The notes beneath the pieces were generated by a model. That model had not been told where the DNA came from and searched no databases. It saw only the letters and a program-made list of their open reading frames with translations. From Pseudoalteromonas neustonica (GTDB taxonomy: Bacteria; Pseudomonadota; Gammaproteobacteria; Enterobacterales; Alteromonadaceae): a DNA stretch of 64,000 nt. The DNA lies in contig NZ_BDDS01000004.1 of assembly GCF_001653135.1 (NCBI RefSeq), positions 282,013 to 346,012 of the forward strand, given 5' to 3'. Shown here in pieces: positions 36,371 to 46,071 of the stretch (the stretch's first letter is position 1; the number at the start of each line of letters is the position of its first letter). The position numbers and the translations under genes were made by a program.

Positions 36371-38992
36371 ATGACGATAAACACACTAAAATTTGTTAAC
36401 ATAACGATTCTTTTCCCTCTTTGTTTTTTTATGGGTATAACGAGCGCTGTAGCTGAGACTAATAAAAAGCAGCTAGAAACCATACAAATTAGGGGGTTTC
36501 ATGACAGCGCTATCAAATCACTACAAGATAAACGTGATAGCAATTCGATTATAGAGGCTATTAGCGCACAAGATATCGGTAAATTTCCTGATAAAAATGT
36601 TGCTGAAGCACTCCAACGGATCACGGGAATTTCTTTATCACGCGCACAGGGGGAAGGTGAACGCGTAGGTGTAAGAGGCACAACCCCAGAACAAAATCGC
36701 ACCTTTTTAAATGGCCAAGCTATCGCCTCCGCAGACTGGTGGATTTCAACTCAACCAAACCGTGGCTTTAACTATACCTTATTACCTGCAGATCTCGTCT
36801 CTTCACTTGAGGTTTATAAAACACCACAAGCCGATCATAATGAAGGTTCATTAGGTGGCTCTGTTAATATTAAAACACAACGACCGCTGCACACAGATAG
36901 CAACCACTTTGTTGCTAACGCACAAGTGCAATACAATGATTTATCTGGCGAATTTGATCCACAACTAGCCATTTTTTATAATTGGACAAATTCAAAAAAA
37001 GATTTTGGTGCGCTTATTACTGTAACGCGAAATAAACGCTCACTGCGCCGAGATGGCCTTGAGTCATGGGGCTGGCATGAACAAAATTTTAACAAAAACC
37101 CCGATGATACTCTAAGCCCCACGACCAATGAAAATGCTGATATTAAAAACCTTTGGACACCCGGCGGCGGCGGCTCAGCCATTTTTCAACAGCAACGTGT
37201 TTTAACCAGTGCCACAGCCAATTTTGAATACCAACCAAACTTAGATTGGAATATACAGCTTAACACCTTGTACTCCGTCCTCAATGCCGACAACAATAAT
37301 CAAAATTTTTTATGGCAACCAAGTAGCGTATTTGCTCGCGGTGGTAGCATAAGTAATGTACTTATAAACGACAATACATTGAGCTACGCTCGTTACTCAC
37401 AAGTCCCAGGTGATAATTCGCAAAACTTACCTTTTAGTACTGCAATGGAGGCTATTTGGCGTGATTCACAAATCAATACTAGCAGTGTTCATCTAATTAT
37501 CAGTCAGCAAGCTCACTTGTGGCAAAATCAATATCAACTTGGTTTTACCAAAGGAGGTGGCGGCTCAAAACAAGATCATACATCACAGTTTTCAGCGAAT
37601 ACCGCGTTTAGCGTCGACACTAGGCAGCGCAAAAACATTGTTGCCAGTTACGACACTTCCCCACTCGATGCAAAATCATGGCAACTCACACAAGCGCGCA
37701 ACGACAGCCAAGACTCCAATGATCAAGAATTATATTTGCAAGGAGACTTTGAACGCGCTATTGATCATTCAATTATCAGCGCGATCAAAATAGGGGCAAA
37801 GTACCGCGATCATCAACGCGATTTTATTCGTTATCGCTCATTCAATGGTGCATTTGATGGCATAGCGCAGCAACTTGACTGGACCTTAGCTGATTACCCA
37901 GCAACGTTCCCTCAAGGATTTCTAGCTGGTATTGGCAATCAACACACGCTAAAAAATTATAGCTATGCTGATATAGGTGCGTTGTCTGCAGACTTCGCAG
38001 ACATCGATTTTATCCAACAAGAAGAAAAAGCCAGCCGCTTTGATATTCAAGAGCGCACTACCGCAGGTTATGTTAAATTAATGCTTGATGGCGATGAGTA
38101 CCGCGCGAACCTCGGTGTAAGGCTTGTTAACACTCAGCAAAACTCGGGAGCATACCGACGCATTAGTTCTGTTGGCTCCGAGCAAGATCGTTTTATGTGG
38201 CAGCAACATAAAAAGGATTATCTAGACATTTTACCCAGCGCCAACATCAGTATCGATCTCAGCGAAAATATAATCGCCAGAGTAAGTGCTGCGCGAGTAA
38301 TGTCACGTCCGCAGTATAATCACTTAATGCCTTCAACAAATTATAATGTTACTCAAGCACAAGGCCAAGGCGGCAACCCTGATCTCGATCCTTATCGTGC
38401 CAATCAATTTGATTTAAGCGTCGAGTGGTATTTTGATGATGCCGCCCTGCTCTCATTTGCCTTATTTAATAAAGATGTTGAATCGTTTGTTGAATTTAAG
38501 CGTAGCATTGAACAACACGAAGGCATTGATATGACAATAGATAGACCGATAAATGGCAGCGGCGGTACTATCCGCGGTGTTGAGATTGGCTACCAACAAG
38601 AACTCATTTATGGATTCGGCTTAATCACCAATTATACCTTTGTTAATGGTGATCGCACAGATAGTGTCTCAGGGCGCAATAATTATGTTCCTGGCACCTC
38701 AAAACACACCATTAATTTAACCAGTTACTATGAAAATGATTGGATAAGTTCACGTCTTGCGTACAACTACCGCACTCATTTTGCCACTGGCGTAGGGGAA
38801 ACCATGATGGATGACTTTGGTCAGCTTGATGGCAGTATTACCTTTAAAGTATCTGATAGTTTTGACTTTGTTATTGAAGCGATAAACCTAACCGATGAGA
38901 TCACTTACCTGTATGAACGTAATGAATATGCACCAACGGGGATTTACCAAAATGGTCGTCGCTTTTATCTTGGCGTTCGTTATAGTCATTAA
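36371..38992 (+). CDS. TonB-dependent receptor, paralog of the 29.8-kb receptor
   Basis: Outer membrane transporter of 873 aa. Export signal (residues 1-29), TonB box ETIQIRG, plug signature SAQDIGKFPDKNVAEALQRITG and NRTFLNGQAIASADWW, and a barrel ending in GVRYSH. It is clearly related to the first receptor along its length (shared SARVMSRP, DPYRA, QFD, VEWYF and GVEIGYQQE phrases) but well diverged, so the duplication is old. The C-terminus ends in His where most barrels end in Phe, a minor departure. It lies between the CadC-like regulator (divergent) and an S9 peptidase (same strand, 92 bases on), consistent with import of peptide or other oligomer products. Confidence 0.92.
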   Translation: MTINTLKFVNITILFPLCFFMGITSAVAETNKKQLETIQIRGFHDSAIKSLQDKRDSNSIIEAISAQDIGKFPDKNVAEALQRITGISLSRAQGEGERVGVRGTTPEQNRTFLNGQAIASADWWISTQPNRGFNYTLLPADLVSSLEVYKTPQADHNEGSLGGSVNIKTQRPLHTDSNHFVANAQVQYNDLSGEFDPQLAIFYNWTNSKKDFGALITVTRNKRSLRRDGLESWGWHEQNFNKNPDDTLSPTTNENADIKNLWTPGGGGSAIFQQQRVLTSATANFEYQPNLDWNIQLNTLYSVLNADNNNQNFLWQPSSVFARGGSISNVLINDNTLSYARYSQVPGDNSQNLPFSTAMEAIWRDSQINTSSVHLIISQQAHLWQNQYQLGFTKGGGGSKQDHTSQFSANTAFSVDTRQRKNIVASYDTSPLDAKSWQLTQARNDSQDSNDQELYLQGDFERAIDHSIISAIKIGAKYRDHQRDFIRYRSFNGAFDGIAQQLDWTLADYPATFPQGFLAGIGNQHTLKNYSYADIGALSADFADIDFIQQEEKASRFDIQERTTAGYVKLMLDGDEYRANLGVRLVNTQQNSGAYRRISSVGSEQDRFMWQQHKKDYLDILPSANISIDLSENIIARVSAARVMSRPQYNHLMPSTNYNVTQAQGQGGNPDLDPYRANQFDLSVEWYFDDAALLSFALFNKDVESFVEFKRSIEQHEGIDMTIDRPINGSGGTIRGVEIGYQQELIYGFGLITNYTFVNGDRTDSVSGRNNYVPGTSKHTINLTSYYENDWISSRLAYNYRTHFATGVGETMMDDFGQLDGSITFKVSDSFDFVIEAINLTDEITYLYERNEYAPTGIYQNGRRFYLGVRYSH

Positions 38993-39084
38993 TCGTCAAA
39001 TACGGAGCTTAATCGCATTTATTAGTTTGTTAGGTACATCCTGATATAATCCTTCGATAATTAAACTTGCGAAGGAAAATAACA

Positions 39085-41133
39085 ATGCTAAAAACTAGCT
39101 TAGCACTGGCAATTGGGCTTACAAGCTCGTTGGCATTTGCCGCAACGCCTTTAACCGTTGAAGATATACCAAAAATTCAATCGGTTATTCAAACCAGCAT
39201 TAGTCCTGATGGCGACAATGTTGCATTTACTCGCTCTGTACCGCGTGAACTTTACGTAGATAAAAATGGCACTAACTATAGTGAGCTTTACGTTGTTGAC
39301 GACCAAGGCGTAGAGCGCCCGTTTATCACAGGCTCCGTTAGTATCAAGAGCATTCAATGGTCTAATGACAGTAAAACAATCTATTTTTTAGCCAAGCTAA
39401 ATGAAGATAAATTTACCTCACTGTACCAAATTCCTGTAGATGGCGGTCAAGCGAGCAAAGTGCTTTCGTTAAAAGGCACATCAATTTCAAGCTATGAATT
39501 AAGCCCAAATAACAAGCAGCTAGCTATTTTAGCTATGCCAGCGGCTGATAAATCTGAAAAAGAACTTAAAAAGCTTGGCTTTATGGCTGAAGTTTATGAG
39601 CTTGGCTTAAAAGATAAACAGCTTTTTATTATTGATCTAGCCAAAGCTGACAAGCCTCTCACTCCTAATGCACTGAACATTGCCAACTACGTGAGTGAAG
39701 TTAACTGGGCAGCCGGTGGTGAAAAGTTACTGGTTAAAACTCAGCCAACCGCTTTAATTGACGATAAATATACTAAGTCACAATGGCACTTATTTGATAT
39801 CGCGAGCAATAAAGTAACCATGTCATTTGCTACCGAAGGCAAATTAGGTGATGCTGAGTTATCGCATGATGGTAAATACATTGCAATCTTAGGCGCAGAA
39901 GATAAGCATGACCCATCAACAGGTCGTTTATTTTTAGCTGATACAAAAACCGGCGATGTAACTGACTGGCTGCCTAACTTTATGGGCCATGTTGTTGACT
40001 TTGAATGGTCTCATAAACGTAACACACTTAACTTTATTGCCAATGTTGGCACACAAAGTTTTGTAGCAACGATTAAAACTGGCTCTAATAAGTACAAAAA
40101 AGTTATTAAAGAAGGCAAATTTATTGCAGCAAACCTAAGTATATCTGATTCAGATAAAACCTTGGCGCTACGTGGCAATACAGCAACACACCCTAACGAA
40201 GTATTTATCATTCGTGGTAAAAAAACAGAGCGTTTAACTAATTCAAATACATGGTTAGATGACAAACGTTTTGCTAAACAAGAAACTATTTCTCTTAAAG
40301 CCCGTGACGGCGTTGAGATTGACGGCGTACTTGTCTATCCTCTTGATTACAGTGAAGGTACTCGCTACCCGTTAATCATGTCTGTGCACGGTGGTCCTGA
40401 AAGCCATGATAAAGATGGCTGGGTAACTAACTACTCTCGTCCTGGTCAAATGGGTGCGGCGCGCGGTTATGCAGTATTTTATCCAAACTATCGTGGTTCA
40501 ACAGGTAAAGGCGTTGATTATTCAAAGCTTGGCCAAAACGATTACGCAGGTAAAGAATTTGACGATTTAGTTGATTTTAAGCAGCACCTTGTCGAAATGG
40601 GCCTAGTTGATACTAAACGTGTTGGTATTACCGGTGGCTCTTATGGCGGATATGCGTCTGCATGGGGCGCAACAAAACTGACTGAACATTTTGCGGCAAG
40701 CGTTATGTTTGTTGGTGTCACAAACCAATTGTCTAAATTTGGTACTACTGACATTTCAAATGAAATGAACCTAGTGCATGCGCGTTCATATCCGTGGGAT
40801 AAATGGCAGTGGTATTTAGAGCGTAGCCCTATTTACTGGGCTGGCCAATCTAAGACACCACTGCTAATAATGCATGGTAAAGAAGATCCGCGCGTACACC
40901 CGGCGCAATCAATGGAACTTTACCGTTATATGAAAGTGCAAGGTAAGGACGTGCGTCTAGTTTACTACCCAGGTGAAGGCCATGGTAACCGTAAAGTAGC
41001 TGCACAATACGACTACAGCTTGCGCTTAATGCGCTGGATGGATAACTACTTAATTGATGGTAAAAAAGACATGCCAGCATTTGAGATCGATCATGCAGCA
41101 AAATTAAAAGCAGCGAAAGACGCAAACAAATAA
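39085..41133 (+). CDS. secreted S9-family peptidase (acylaminoacyl/dipeptidyl peptidase type)
   Basis: A 682-aa serine peptidase. Export signal MLKTSLALAIGLTSSLAFAA, a WD40/propeller N-terminal part (about 30-410) and an alpha/beta-hydrolase domain. Catalytic residues: Ser519 in GGSYGGY, Asp601 in GKEDPRVHP and His633 in GEGHGNR. This is the common periplasmic peptidase type with the GGSYGG signature, distinct from the GHSYG enzyme at 22.7-25.1 kb. The start follows AAGGA by eight or nine bases; the in-frame ATG-like start 18 bases upstream would put lysines before the signal and is not needed. It lies just downstream of a TonB receptor and could process peptides entering through it. A strong terminator follows. 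Confidence 0.94.
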   Translation: MLKTSLALAIGLTSSLAFAATPLTVEDIPKIQSVIQTSISPDGDNVAFTRSVPRELYVDKNGTNYSELYVVDDQGVERPFITGSVSIKSIQWSNDSKTIYFLAKLNEDKFTSLYQIPVDGGQASKVLSLKGTSISSYELSPNNKQLAILAMPAADKSEKELKKLGFMAEVYELGLKDKQLFIIDLAKADKPLTPNALNIANYVSEVNWAAGGEKLLVKTQPTALIDDKYTKSQWHLFDIASNKVTMSFATEGKLGDAELSHDGKYIAILGAEDKHDPSTGRLFLADTKTGDVTDWLPNFMGHVVDFEWSHKRNTLNFIANVGTQSFVATIKTGSNKYKKVIKEGKFIAANLSISDSDKTLALRGNTATHPNEVFIIRGKKTERLTNSNTWLDDKRFAKQETISLKARDGVEIDGVLVYPLDYSEGTRYPLIMSVHGGPESHDKDGWVTNYSRPGQMGAARGYAVFYPNYRGSTGKGVDYSKLGQNDYAGKEFDDLVDFKQHLVEMGLVDTKRVGITGGSYGGYASAWGATKLTEHFAASVMFVGVTNQLSKFGTTDISNEMNLVHARSYPWDKWQWYLERSPIYWAGQSKTPLLIMHGKEDPRVHPAQSMELYRYMKVQGKDVRLVYYPGEGHGNRKVAAQYDYSLRLMRWMDNYLIDGKKDMPAFEIDHAAKLKAAKDANK

Positions 41134-41161
41134 CATTATTTTTGCGTTAAATAAGTTAACT

Positions 41162-41193
41162 GGCCAACGTTCACGTTGGCCTTTTTATTTTTA
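41162..41193 (+). terminator. rho-independent terminator after S9 peptidase
   Basis: Perfect 9-base stem GGCCAACGT / ACGTTGGCC with a two-base loop, followed by TTTTTATTTTT, 28 bases after the stop codon. Confidence 0.9.
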
Positions 41194-41362
41194 AACATAG
41201 CTATCGTTAGGTGTAATATAAATACTGCTATCAGTAAAACTTACAAAAAAACCTTACCTGAAATTATGAATTTAAAAATAAATCATTATATAACAAAAGC
41301 TTAAAATATGGCTTTTACCTTGCAACATTCATTGAAATTAATGAACAATGTAAGGAAAAACC

Positions 41363-41788
41363 ATGAACATTTTTGAAGCACTACGTCACGATCATGACAA
41401 ACAACGTTCACTTGTCGATGCATTGATAAACACACATGGCGAGTCATCTGATCGACAATCAATCATGAAAGACTTAAAAAATGAGTTAGAAGAGCATGCA
41501 AAGTTTGAAGAGCGCTACTTTTATAATCCATTGATATGTGATGATCTTACCCAAGAGAAAGCGCGACATGGCATAGCAGAGCACCATGAAATTGACGACC
41601 TAATTGAAAAACTTGAAGACACAAAAATGACTTCATCTGCATGGCTGATTACCGCTAAAAAATTGCATCACCTTGTGCATCATCACCTTGCGGAAGAAGA
41701 ACATGAAGCTTTTCAACTAGCAGGAAAAGTACTTACTGACACTCAAAAAATAACACTAGCAAAACAATACAATGAGGCAATGAACTAA
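41363..41788 (+). CDS. hemerythrin-domain protein
   Basis: A 141-aa four-helix-bundle protein of the hemerythrin HHE type. Probable di-iron ligands are His11, His45, Glu49, His74 or His75, and the cluster His106-108, Glu111-113, His114. Bacterial homologues bind oxygen, or take part in iron handling and repair of iron-sulfur damage. AAGGA lies five to six bases before the ATG. The gene stands alone between two strong hairpins; no methyl-accepting or signalling domain is attached. A stand-alone stress or oxygen-related protein is likely, but its exact role cannot be told. Confidence 0.9.
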   Translation: MNIFEALRHDHDKQRSLVDALINTHGESSDRQSIMKDLKNELEEHAKFEERYFYNPLICDDLTQEKARHGIAEHHEIDDLIEKLEDTKMTSSAWLITAKKLHHLVHHHLAEEEHEAFQLAGKVLTDTQKITLAKQYNEAMN

Positions 41789-41813
41789 TACTTTAAATTA
41801 CACTTGTCCTTCG

Positions 41814-41851
41814 CGAATAAAACACGCAATGTCTGTACCGTGTTTTATTCG
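41814..41851 (+). terminator. 13-bp hairpin after hemerythrin gene
   Basis: Perfect arms CGAATAAAACACG and complement around 12 bases, 25 bases after the stop. The right arm contains TTTTATT; no long T-run follows. Probable terminator. Confidence 0.65.
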
Positions 41852-42012
41852 TATTAAAGGTCTTTTTAAATATTGTATTAAAATTACTACGGCAAAAAGT
41901 TGCCGTCACACTATCGATTACGCCCATAAAAAAATATTAAACTTAATAACTTAGCGTCTATTTACACTATTTAAAAAGTATTAACCAAGTCAGCACCTAA
42001 AAAAGGTACTTC

Positions 42013-42028
42013 TGGCACCAAATTTGCT
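42013..42028 (+). promoter_or_regulatory. sigma-54 promoter of the flagellin gene
   Basis: TGGCAC (42013-42018), five bases, TTGCT (42024-42028) is an exact match to the sigma-54 consensus, with the invariant GG and GC ten bases apart. It lies 31 bases upstream of the flagellin start, giving a leader of about 20 bases. Sigma-54 promoters need an activator (FlrC/FlrA-type for flagellins) bound further upstream; no activator site was recognised. Confidence 0.88.
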
Positions 42029-42058
42029 GTATTAGCTTTTTTTGCCAAGGATGACAAA

Positions 42059-43408
42059 TTGCTGACAGTTAATTCTCGCTTTTTAAATACGTTGCAATCA
42101 TTAAATATTTCGACGACAAAAGAATCTCAGTTTGAGCAGCTCGCTTCAGGAAAAAGAATCAATAGTGCAAAAGATGATGCTGCTGGCTTACAAATAAGCA
42201 ATCGTTTAGCTACCCAAATAGCGGTTAAACAGCAAACATTAAGAAACTTACACGATGGTATTAGCTACGGCCAAGTTGCAGATGCAGGACTGGAAGAACT
42301 CACTACCGCTTTACAACGTATGAGAACACTTGCATTACAATCTGCAAATGGCAGTAATGCTGAACAAGATCGCTTGGCACTGAACGATGAATACACTGCA
42401 TTACAAAACCATATTGACTCAGTTACAAATAACACTGAAATTTTTGGCAAAAAACCATTAATGTCAAAACCATTAATAGAAACAAACTTAAATAACGTAC
42501 CTCTTATTAGTGAAGCATTTACAAATAATATAGAAGAAAGGTTATCTTCAGGATACGTTTCTTTAGGTGTGATACCGCCAAACTCTACAAATGTCAAAAT
42601 ATCAATCGACAGTTTTGGACAAAATGATGATATAAACTTATTTACACAAACTGGTGAACATCTCGTCGGGCAAGATTTATCAACTGACCAAAATAACATA
42701 GAAAATCAGCTTTTTACGTCAGCTAACGGCTACCAAGGTAATGAAGCATACAGTAATACAAACTTATTTGATGGCGCTGGGTTTAACTTTCCCGCAGTAA
42801 ATACTCAAACGGTTAAAGGCATGAACTTTACTTACTCTGGTAATGGTAACCCTGGTAATAATAACGAAGAAGTATCAATAGCAAATGTCACTGAGCCATT
42901 GCTATTAACTATTGTCGGGAATGGTAGCTTTGATATCACAGTATCCTGGGACACGTTAGGCACACTCTCATCACAGGTAAGTTCATCAAGTGATGGTCCT
43001 ATGTTAGTCACATCAACTGATAGAGCAATCGGCGACGACGGTTATATTATCTTTGAGGATATTGATGCTAGCTCTAGCTCACTGACGATTGGTGGGACTT
43101 CAATTGCAACAGAAAATAATGCACAAAGTGCTATTTCACGTATCGATACTGCGCTTGCTCGCGTAGGTGCTTTTCGCTCAGAAGTGGGAGCGAAGCTAAA
43201 CTCAATTCAAACAACAATACGTAACGAATCAAATCAATCGGGCCTCTTAAGCAACTCGAAGCAACGTATCCAAGAAACTGATTACGCTAAAGTAATGGCT
43301 GAGAAAATTTCGACTGACATCATTGAGCAGGCTGGAATATTAGTCGCATCACAAGCAAAAAATGCTGTCAAAGATGGCATTCTCACGCTGCTTTCACAAA
43401 TAGAGTAA
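42059..43408 (+). CDS. flagellin-like protein
   Basis: A 449-aa flagellin. Conserved N-terminal coiled-coil domain (about 1-135; NSRFLNTLQSLNIST, LASGKRINSAKDDAAGLQIS) and C-terminal domain (about 365-449; RIQETDYAKVMAEKISTDII, ILVASQAKNA) that form the filament core, and a Ser/Asn/Gly-rich variable centre. The usual C-terminal end ...VLSLLR is replaced by ILTLLSQIE. The start is TTG: AAGGA lies seven bases upstream, while the only nearby ATG (42051) opens a four-codon frame. Unlike main flagellins, it is not beside fliD, flaG or other flagellar genes, so it is probably an extra, specially regulated flagellin driven by the sigma-54 promoter. Confidence 0.92.
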   Translation: MLTVNSRFLNTLQSLNISTTKESQFEQLASGKRINSAKDDAAGLQISNRLATQIAVKQQTLRNLHDGISYGQVADAGLEELTTALQRMRTLALQSANGSNAEQDRLALNDEYTALQNHIDSVTNNTEIFGKKPLMSKPLIETNLNNVPLISEAFTNNIEERLSSGYVSLGVIPPNSTNVKISIDSFGQNDDINLFTQTGEHLVGQDLSTDQNNIENQLFTSANGYQGNEAYSNTNLFDGAGFNFPAVNTQTVKGMNFTYSGNGNPGNNNEEVSIANVTEPLLLTIVGNGSFDITVSWDTLGTLSSQVSSSSDGPMLVTSTDRAIGDDGYIIFEDIDASSSSLTIGGTSIATENNAQSAISRIDTALARVGAFRSEVGAKLNSIQTTIRNESNQSGLLSNSKQRIQETDYAKVMAEKISTDIIEQAGILVASQAKNAVKDGILTLLSQIE

Positions 43409-43430
43409 TATATTTTATTTAAATTATTGC

Positions 43431-43449
43431 GTCGCAAACTGATTGCGAC
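43431..43449 (+). terminator. weak hairpin after flagellin gene
   Basis: Perfect 7-base stem GTCGCAA / TTGCGAC with a 5-base loop, 22 bases after the stop; no proper T-run follows. Possible terminator. Confidence 0.4.
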
Positions 43450-43607
43450 CCCAAAAATTTTAAACATGTGAGTAGTAATCTAGTGATGAAGTTGATCCCA
43501 CATCACTCAAGTTGTTCCATTTTAATACAATCTTTTCTCATAAATCACTTTACTACCATTAATTTTGACGAATAAGGTCTTTTAAAGTAAATACTTCACA
43601 TTTCAAT

Positions 43608-43635
43608 TGATAATGATGCTGATAATCATTATCAT
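43608..43635. promoter_or_regulatory. Fur box upstream of siderophore-type receptor
   Basis: TGATAATGAT followed by TGATAATCATTATCA makes overlapping matches to the Fur consensus (GATAATGATAATCATTATC type repeats; the 7-1-7 form TGATAATCATTATCA is a perfect palindrome). It ends about 50 bases before the receptor start, in the expected promoter position. Predicts repression when iron is plentiful. Confidence 0.85.
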
Positions 43636-43686
43636 ACCCGCAAAAGTTACACTAACGATTTAGTTATCATTATTAAAGGAAGTACA

Positions 43687-46011
43687 ATGAAATCCCGCCC
43701 GCTTTACTTGGCCTCACTGATCAGCACATTACTTACATCGACGACATTACTTGCAGACGATGTAACAGCAGAAAACATGGAAGTAATGATTGTTACTGCT
43801 TCTGGTTATGAGCAAAAATTAATTGATGCACCAGCCAGTGTCTCGGTTGTTTCACGTGAAGATTTACAAAATAAGCCTTTTACTAGCCTTGCGGATGCAC
43901 TTCGTGATATCGAAGGTATTGATGTAGGTGCGGGACAAGATAAAAACGGCAATATTAGTATTACAATGCGTGGTTTGCCTGCCAGCTATACCCTAGTGTT
44001 AATTGATGGCCGTCGCCAAAGTGACGTTGGGAATATTGGCCCAAATAATTTTGGTAATAGCCAATTTATGTATATGCCACCTCTTGAAGCCATTGACCGA
44101 ATCGAAGTTGTACGTGGCCCTATGTCTACTTTATATGGTGCAGATGCAATCGGTGGTGTGATCAATATTATCACACGAAAAAACCTCGACAGCACGCATG
44201 GTAGCGTTACTGTAAGTAGCAATATTCAGACTGATGATCAGTACGGCGATGATAACAAGATCGATTTATACCTTACAGGCCCTACTGGTGTGGAAGGTCT
44301 AACCTATGGCGTTCGCGGTAGTTTTTATGACCGCCAAGAAAGTAAGCCTACATACAGTGAAAATTTACCACTTCCAGATGGTAGCATGTGGGTAGATGAT
44401 GGCAGTTTTGGTGATAAAAAAGTCGTTGCTGCACGTAACTTCAATGCAGGCCTTAGCGTTAATTATCAAATTGATAAACAAAATGACATTACTTTTGAGT
44501 ATGACATTGCAAAGCAACGTTATGATAATACTCAAGGGCAAACTGGCACGCTTGATAGCCCTAATAGTTTATGGCGTATACGAAAAGGCATTGTGCATCC
44601 TCGCGTAGGTTATACACCTTACCAACGTGTTGAACGTGAACAGTTTGTTCTCGCGCACGTTGGCCGCTACGATGCTGGCACTTTAACCAGCAGTATTACC
44701 CGTAGCAGCAGTGAAAATTTTGGCCGCTCATTACCATTGAATGTACAAGAACGCTTAGGCGTTCAAGCTATTTGGGATAAAGCAGTACAAGATCAGGGTA
44801 CTGACAAACCAACGCTAACAGATGAAATTTACACGCAACTTGATGAAACCTTTTTACCGCGCCCATTACGTGCTCTAAAACTTGATAACCTCATTATTAA
44901 TACTAAGTTTGAGTCAAACATTGATAATCACTACTTTGTTATTGGCGCACAATATTTTGATGCTGAAATGGAAGATGGCGTATTTGGTATGTATGGTGAT
45001 GCTTATAAAGCAGGCACAACTCAAGATCATCGTCAAACGGCCGTATTTGCTGAAGATAATTGGGAAATCACCTCTAACTTAACCGCAACGTTAGGTGCAC
45101 GTTACGATCACCATAACATTTTTGGTTCGCAAGTGAGCCCTCGTGCTTATCTAGCTTACTCACCTGCTGATGAGTGGACATTTAAAGGCGGTATCAGTAC
45201 CGGCTATAAAACCCCTGAGCCAAACCAATTATTTCCAGGAATTACTGGGTTTGGTGGTCAAGGCACTATTCCATTCGTAGGCACACCTGATTTACAGCCA
45301 GAAACTAGCGTTAACTATGAAGTAGCGGCTTACTTTAATGGTATGGATAGTTTCAGCGGTAATATCACAGTGTTTTACAATGACTTTAATGACAAAATAA
45401 TTCGCCAAGACAGATTACCAAACTGTGAAATAGCCATTGCCGACGAACCTTGTGTAGAAATTGGCAAAGGCTGGGCGGGTATTGGTAGCACCACGTTTAG
45501 TCAAGCAGCTAACGTTGATGAATCTGCCACACGCGGTATCGAGATAGCCGCAAATTGGAAGATCATTGACAGCCTATCACTGCGTGGTAACTATACATAC
45601 ACGGACAGTGAAGTTAAAAGTGGCCGTGATACAGGCCTTCCTTTAGTTAACACGCCTAAAAATATGTATAACTTAACACTAGCATGGCAACCACTTGATG
45701 ATCTGAGTGTGTCGCTTATCTCAGAAATTCGCAGTAATCGTTATCGAGGCACCGCTAATGTATCTGGCCCACAAGGACCTGAAACACAAAAGCTGTACTA
45801 CAAAGCCTATGATTTATATCACTTAGCAGCTACCTATAAAGTAAACGATAGTCTAGCGATAAATGCACGCATTAATAATTTACTGGATGATGATTTATCT
45901 AGCCGCTCTTGCTTATTAGCAGCAACAGAAGACGAGTATGAATGCACGTCTGATTATAATACGACTCAAAAAGCCCGTAGTTTTTGGGTATCGATGAGTT
46001 ATAGCTTTTAA
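43687..46011 (+). CDS. TonB-dependent siderophore receptor (FepA/CirA-like)
   Basis: Outer membrane transporter of 774 aa: export signal (1-23), TonB box MEVMIVTAS, plug (about 40-165) with VVRGPMSTLYGADAIGGVINIITRK, and a beta-barrel ending in MSYSF. A pair of cysteines near the C-terminus (RSCLLAATEDEYECT) and another pair in a barrel loop (NCEIAIADEPCVE) probably form surface disulfides. This subtype resembles FepA/IroN/CirA receptors for catecholate siderophores. AAAGGA precedes the ATG and a Fur box lies just upstream, supporting an iron role. No siderophore synthesis or ABC genes are adjacent. Ends in a strong hairpin shared with the convergent DoxX-like gene. Confidence 0.93.
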   Translation: MKSRPLYLASLISTLLTSTTLLADDVTAENMEVMIVTASGYEQKLIDAPASVSVVSREDLQNKPFTSLADALRDIEGIDVGAGQDKNGNISITMRGLPASYTLVLIDGRRQSDVGNIGPNNFGNSQFMYMPPLEAIDRIEVVRGPMSTLYGADAIGGVINIITRKNLDSTHGSVTVSSNIQTDDQYGDDNKIDLYLTGPTGVEGLTYGVRGSFYDRQESKPTYSENLPLPDGSMWVDDGSFGDKKVVAARNFNAGLSVNYQIDKQNDITFEYDIAKQRYDNTQGQTGTLDSPNSLWRIRKGIVHPRVGYTPYQRVEREQFVLAHVGRYDAGTLTSSITRSSSENFGRSLPLNVQERLGVQAIWDKAVQDQGTDKPTLTDEIYTQLDETFLPRPLRALKLDNLIINTKFESNIDNHYFVIGAQYFDAEMEDGVFGMYGDAYKAGTTQDHRQTAVFAEDNWEITSNLTATLGARYDHHNIFGSQVSPRAYLAYSPADEWTFKGGISTGYKTPEPNQLFPGITGFGGQGTIPFVGTPDLQPETSVNYEVAAYFNGMDSFSGNITVFYNDFNDKIIRQDRLPNCEIAIADEPCVEIGKGWAGIGSTTFSQAANVDESATRGIEIAANWKIIDSLSLRGNYTYTDSEVKSGRDTGLPLVNTPKNMYNLTLAWQPLDDLSVSLISEIRSNRYRGTANVSGPQGPETQKLYYKAYDLYHLAATYKVNDSLAINARINNLLDDDLSSRSCLLAATEDEYECTSDYNTTQKARSFWVSMSYSF

Positions 46012-46031
46012 TTCAGCATTGCTATAAGTTA

Positions 46032-46056
46032 AAAAGCCCAGCAATGCTGGGCTTTT
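46032..46056. terminator. bidirectional rho-independent terminator
   Basis: Stem AAAAGCCCAGC / GCTGGGCTTTT with a 3-base loop lies between the convergent receptor and DoxX-like genes; T-runs occur on both strands. Confidence 0.9.
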
Positions 46057-46071
46057 GTGTTTACAGTTAAA

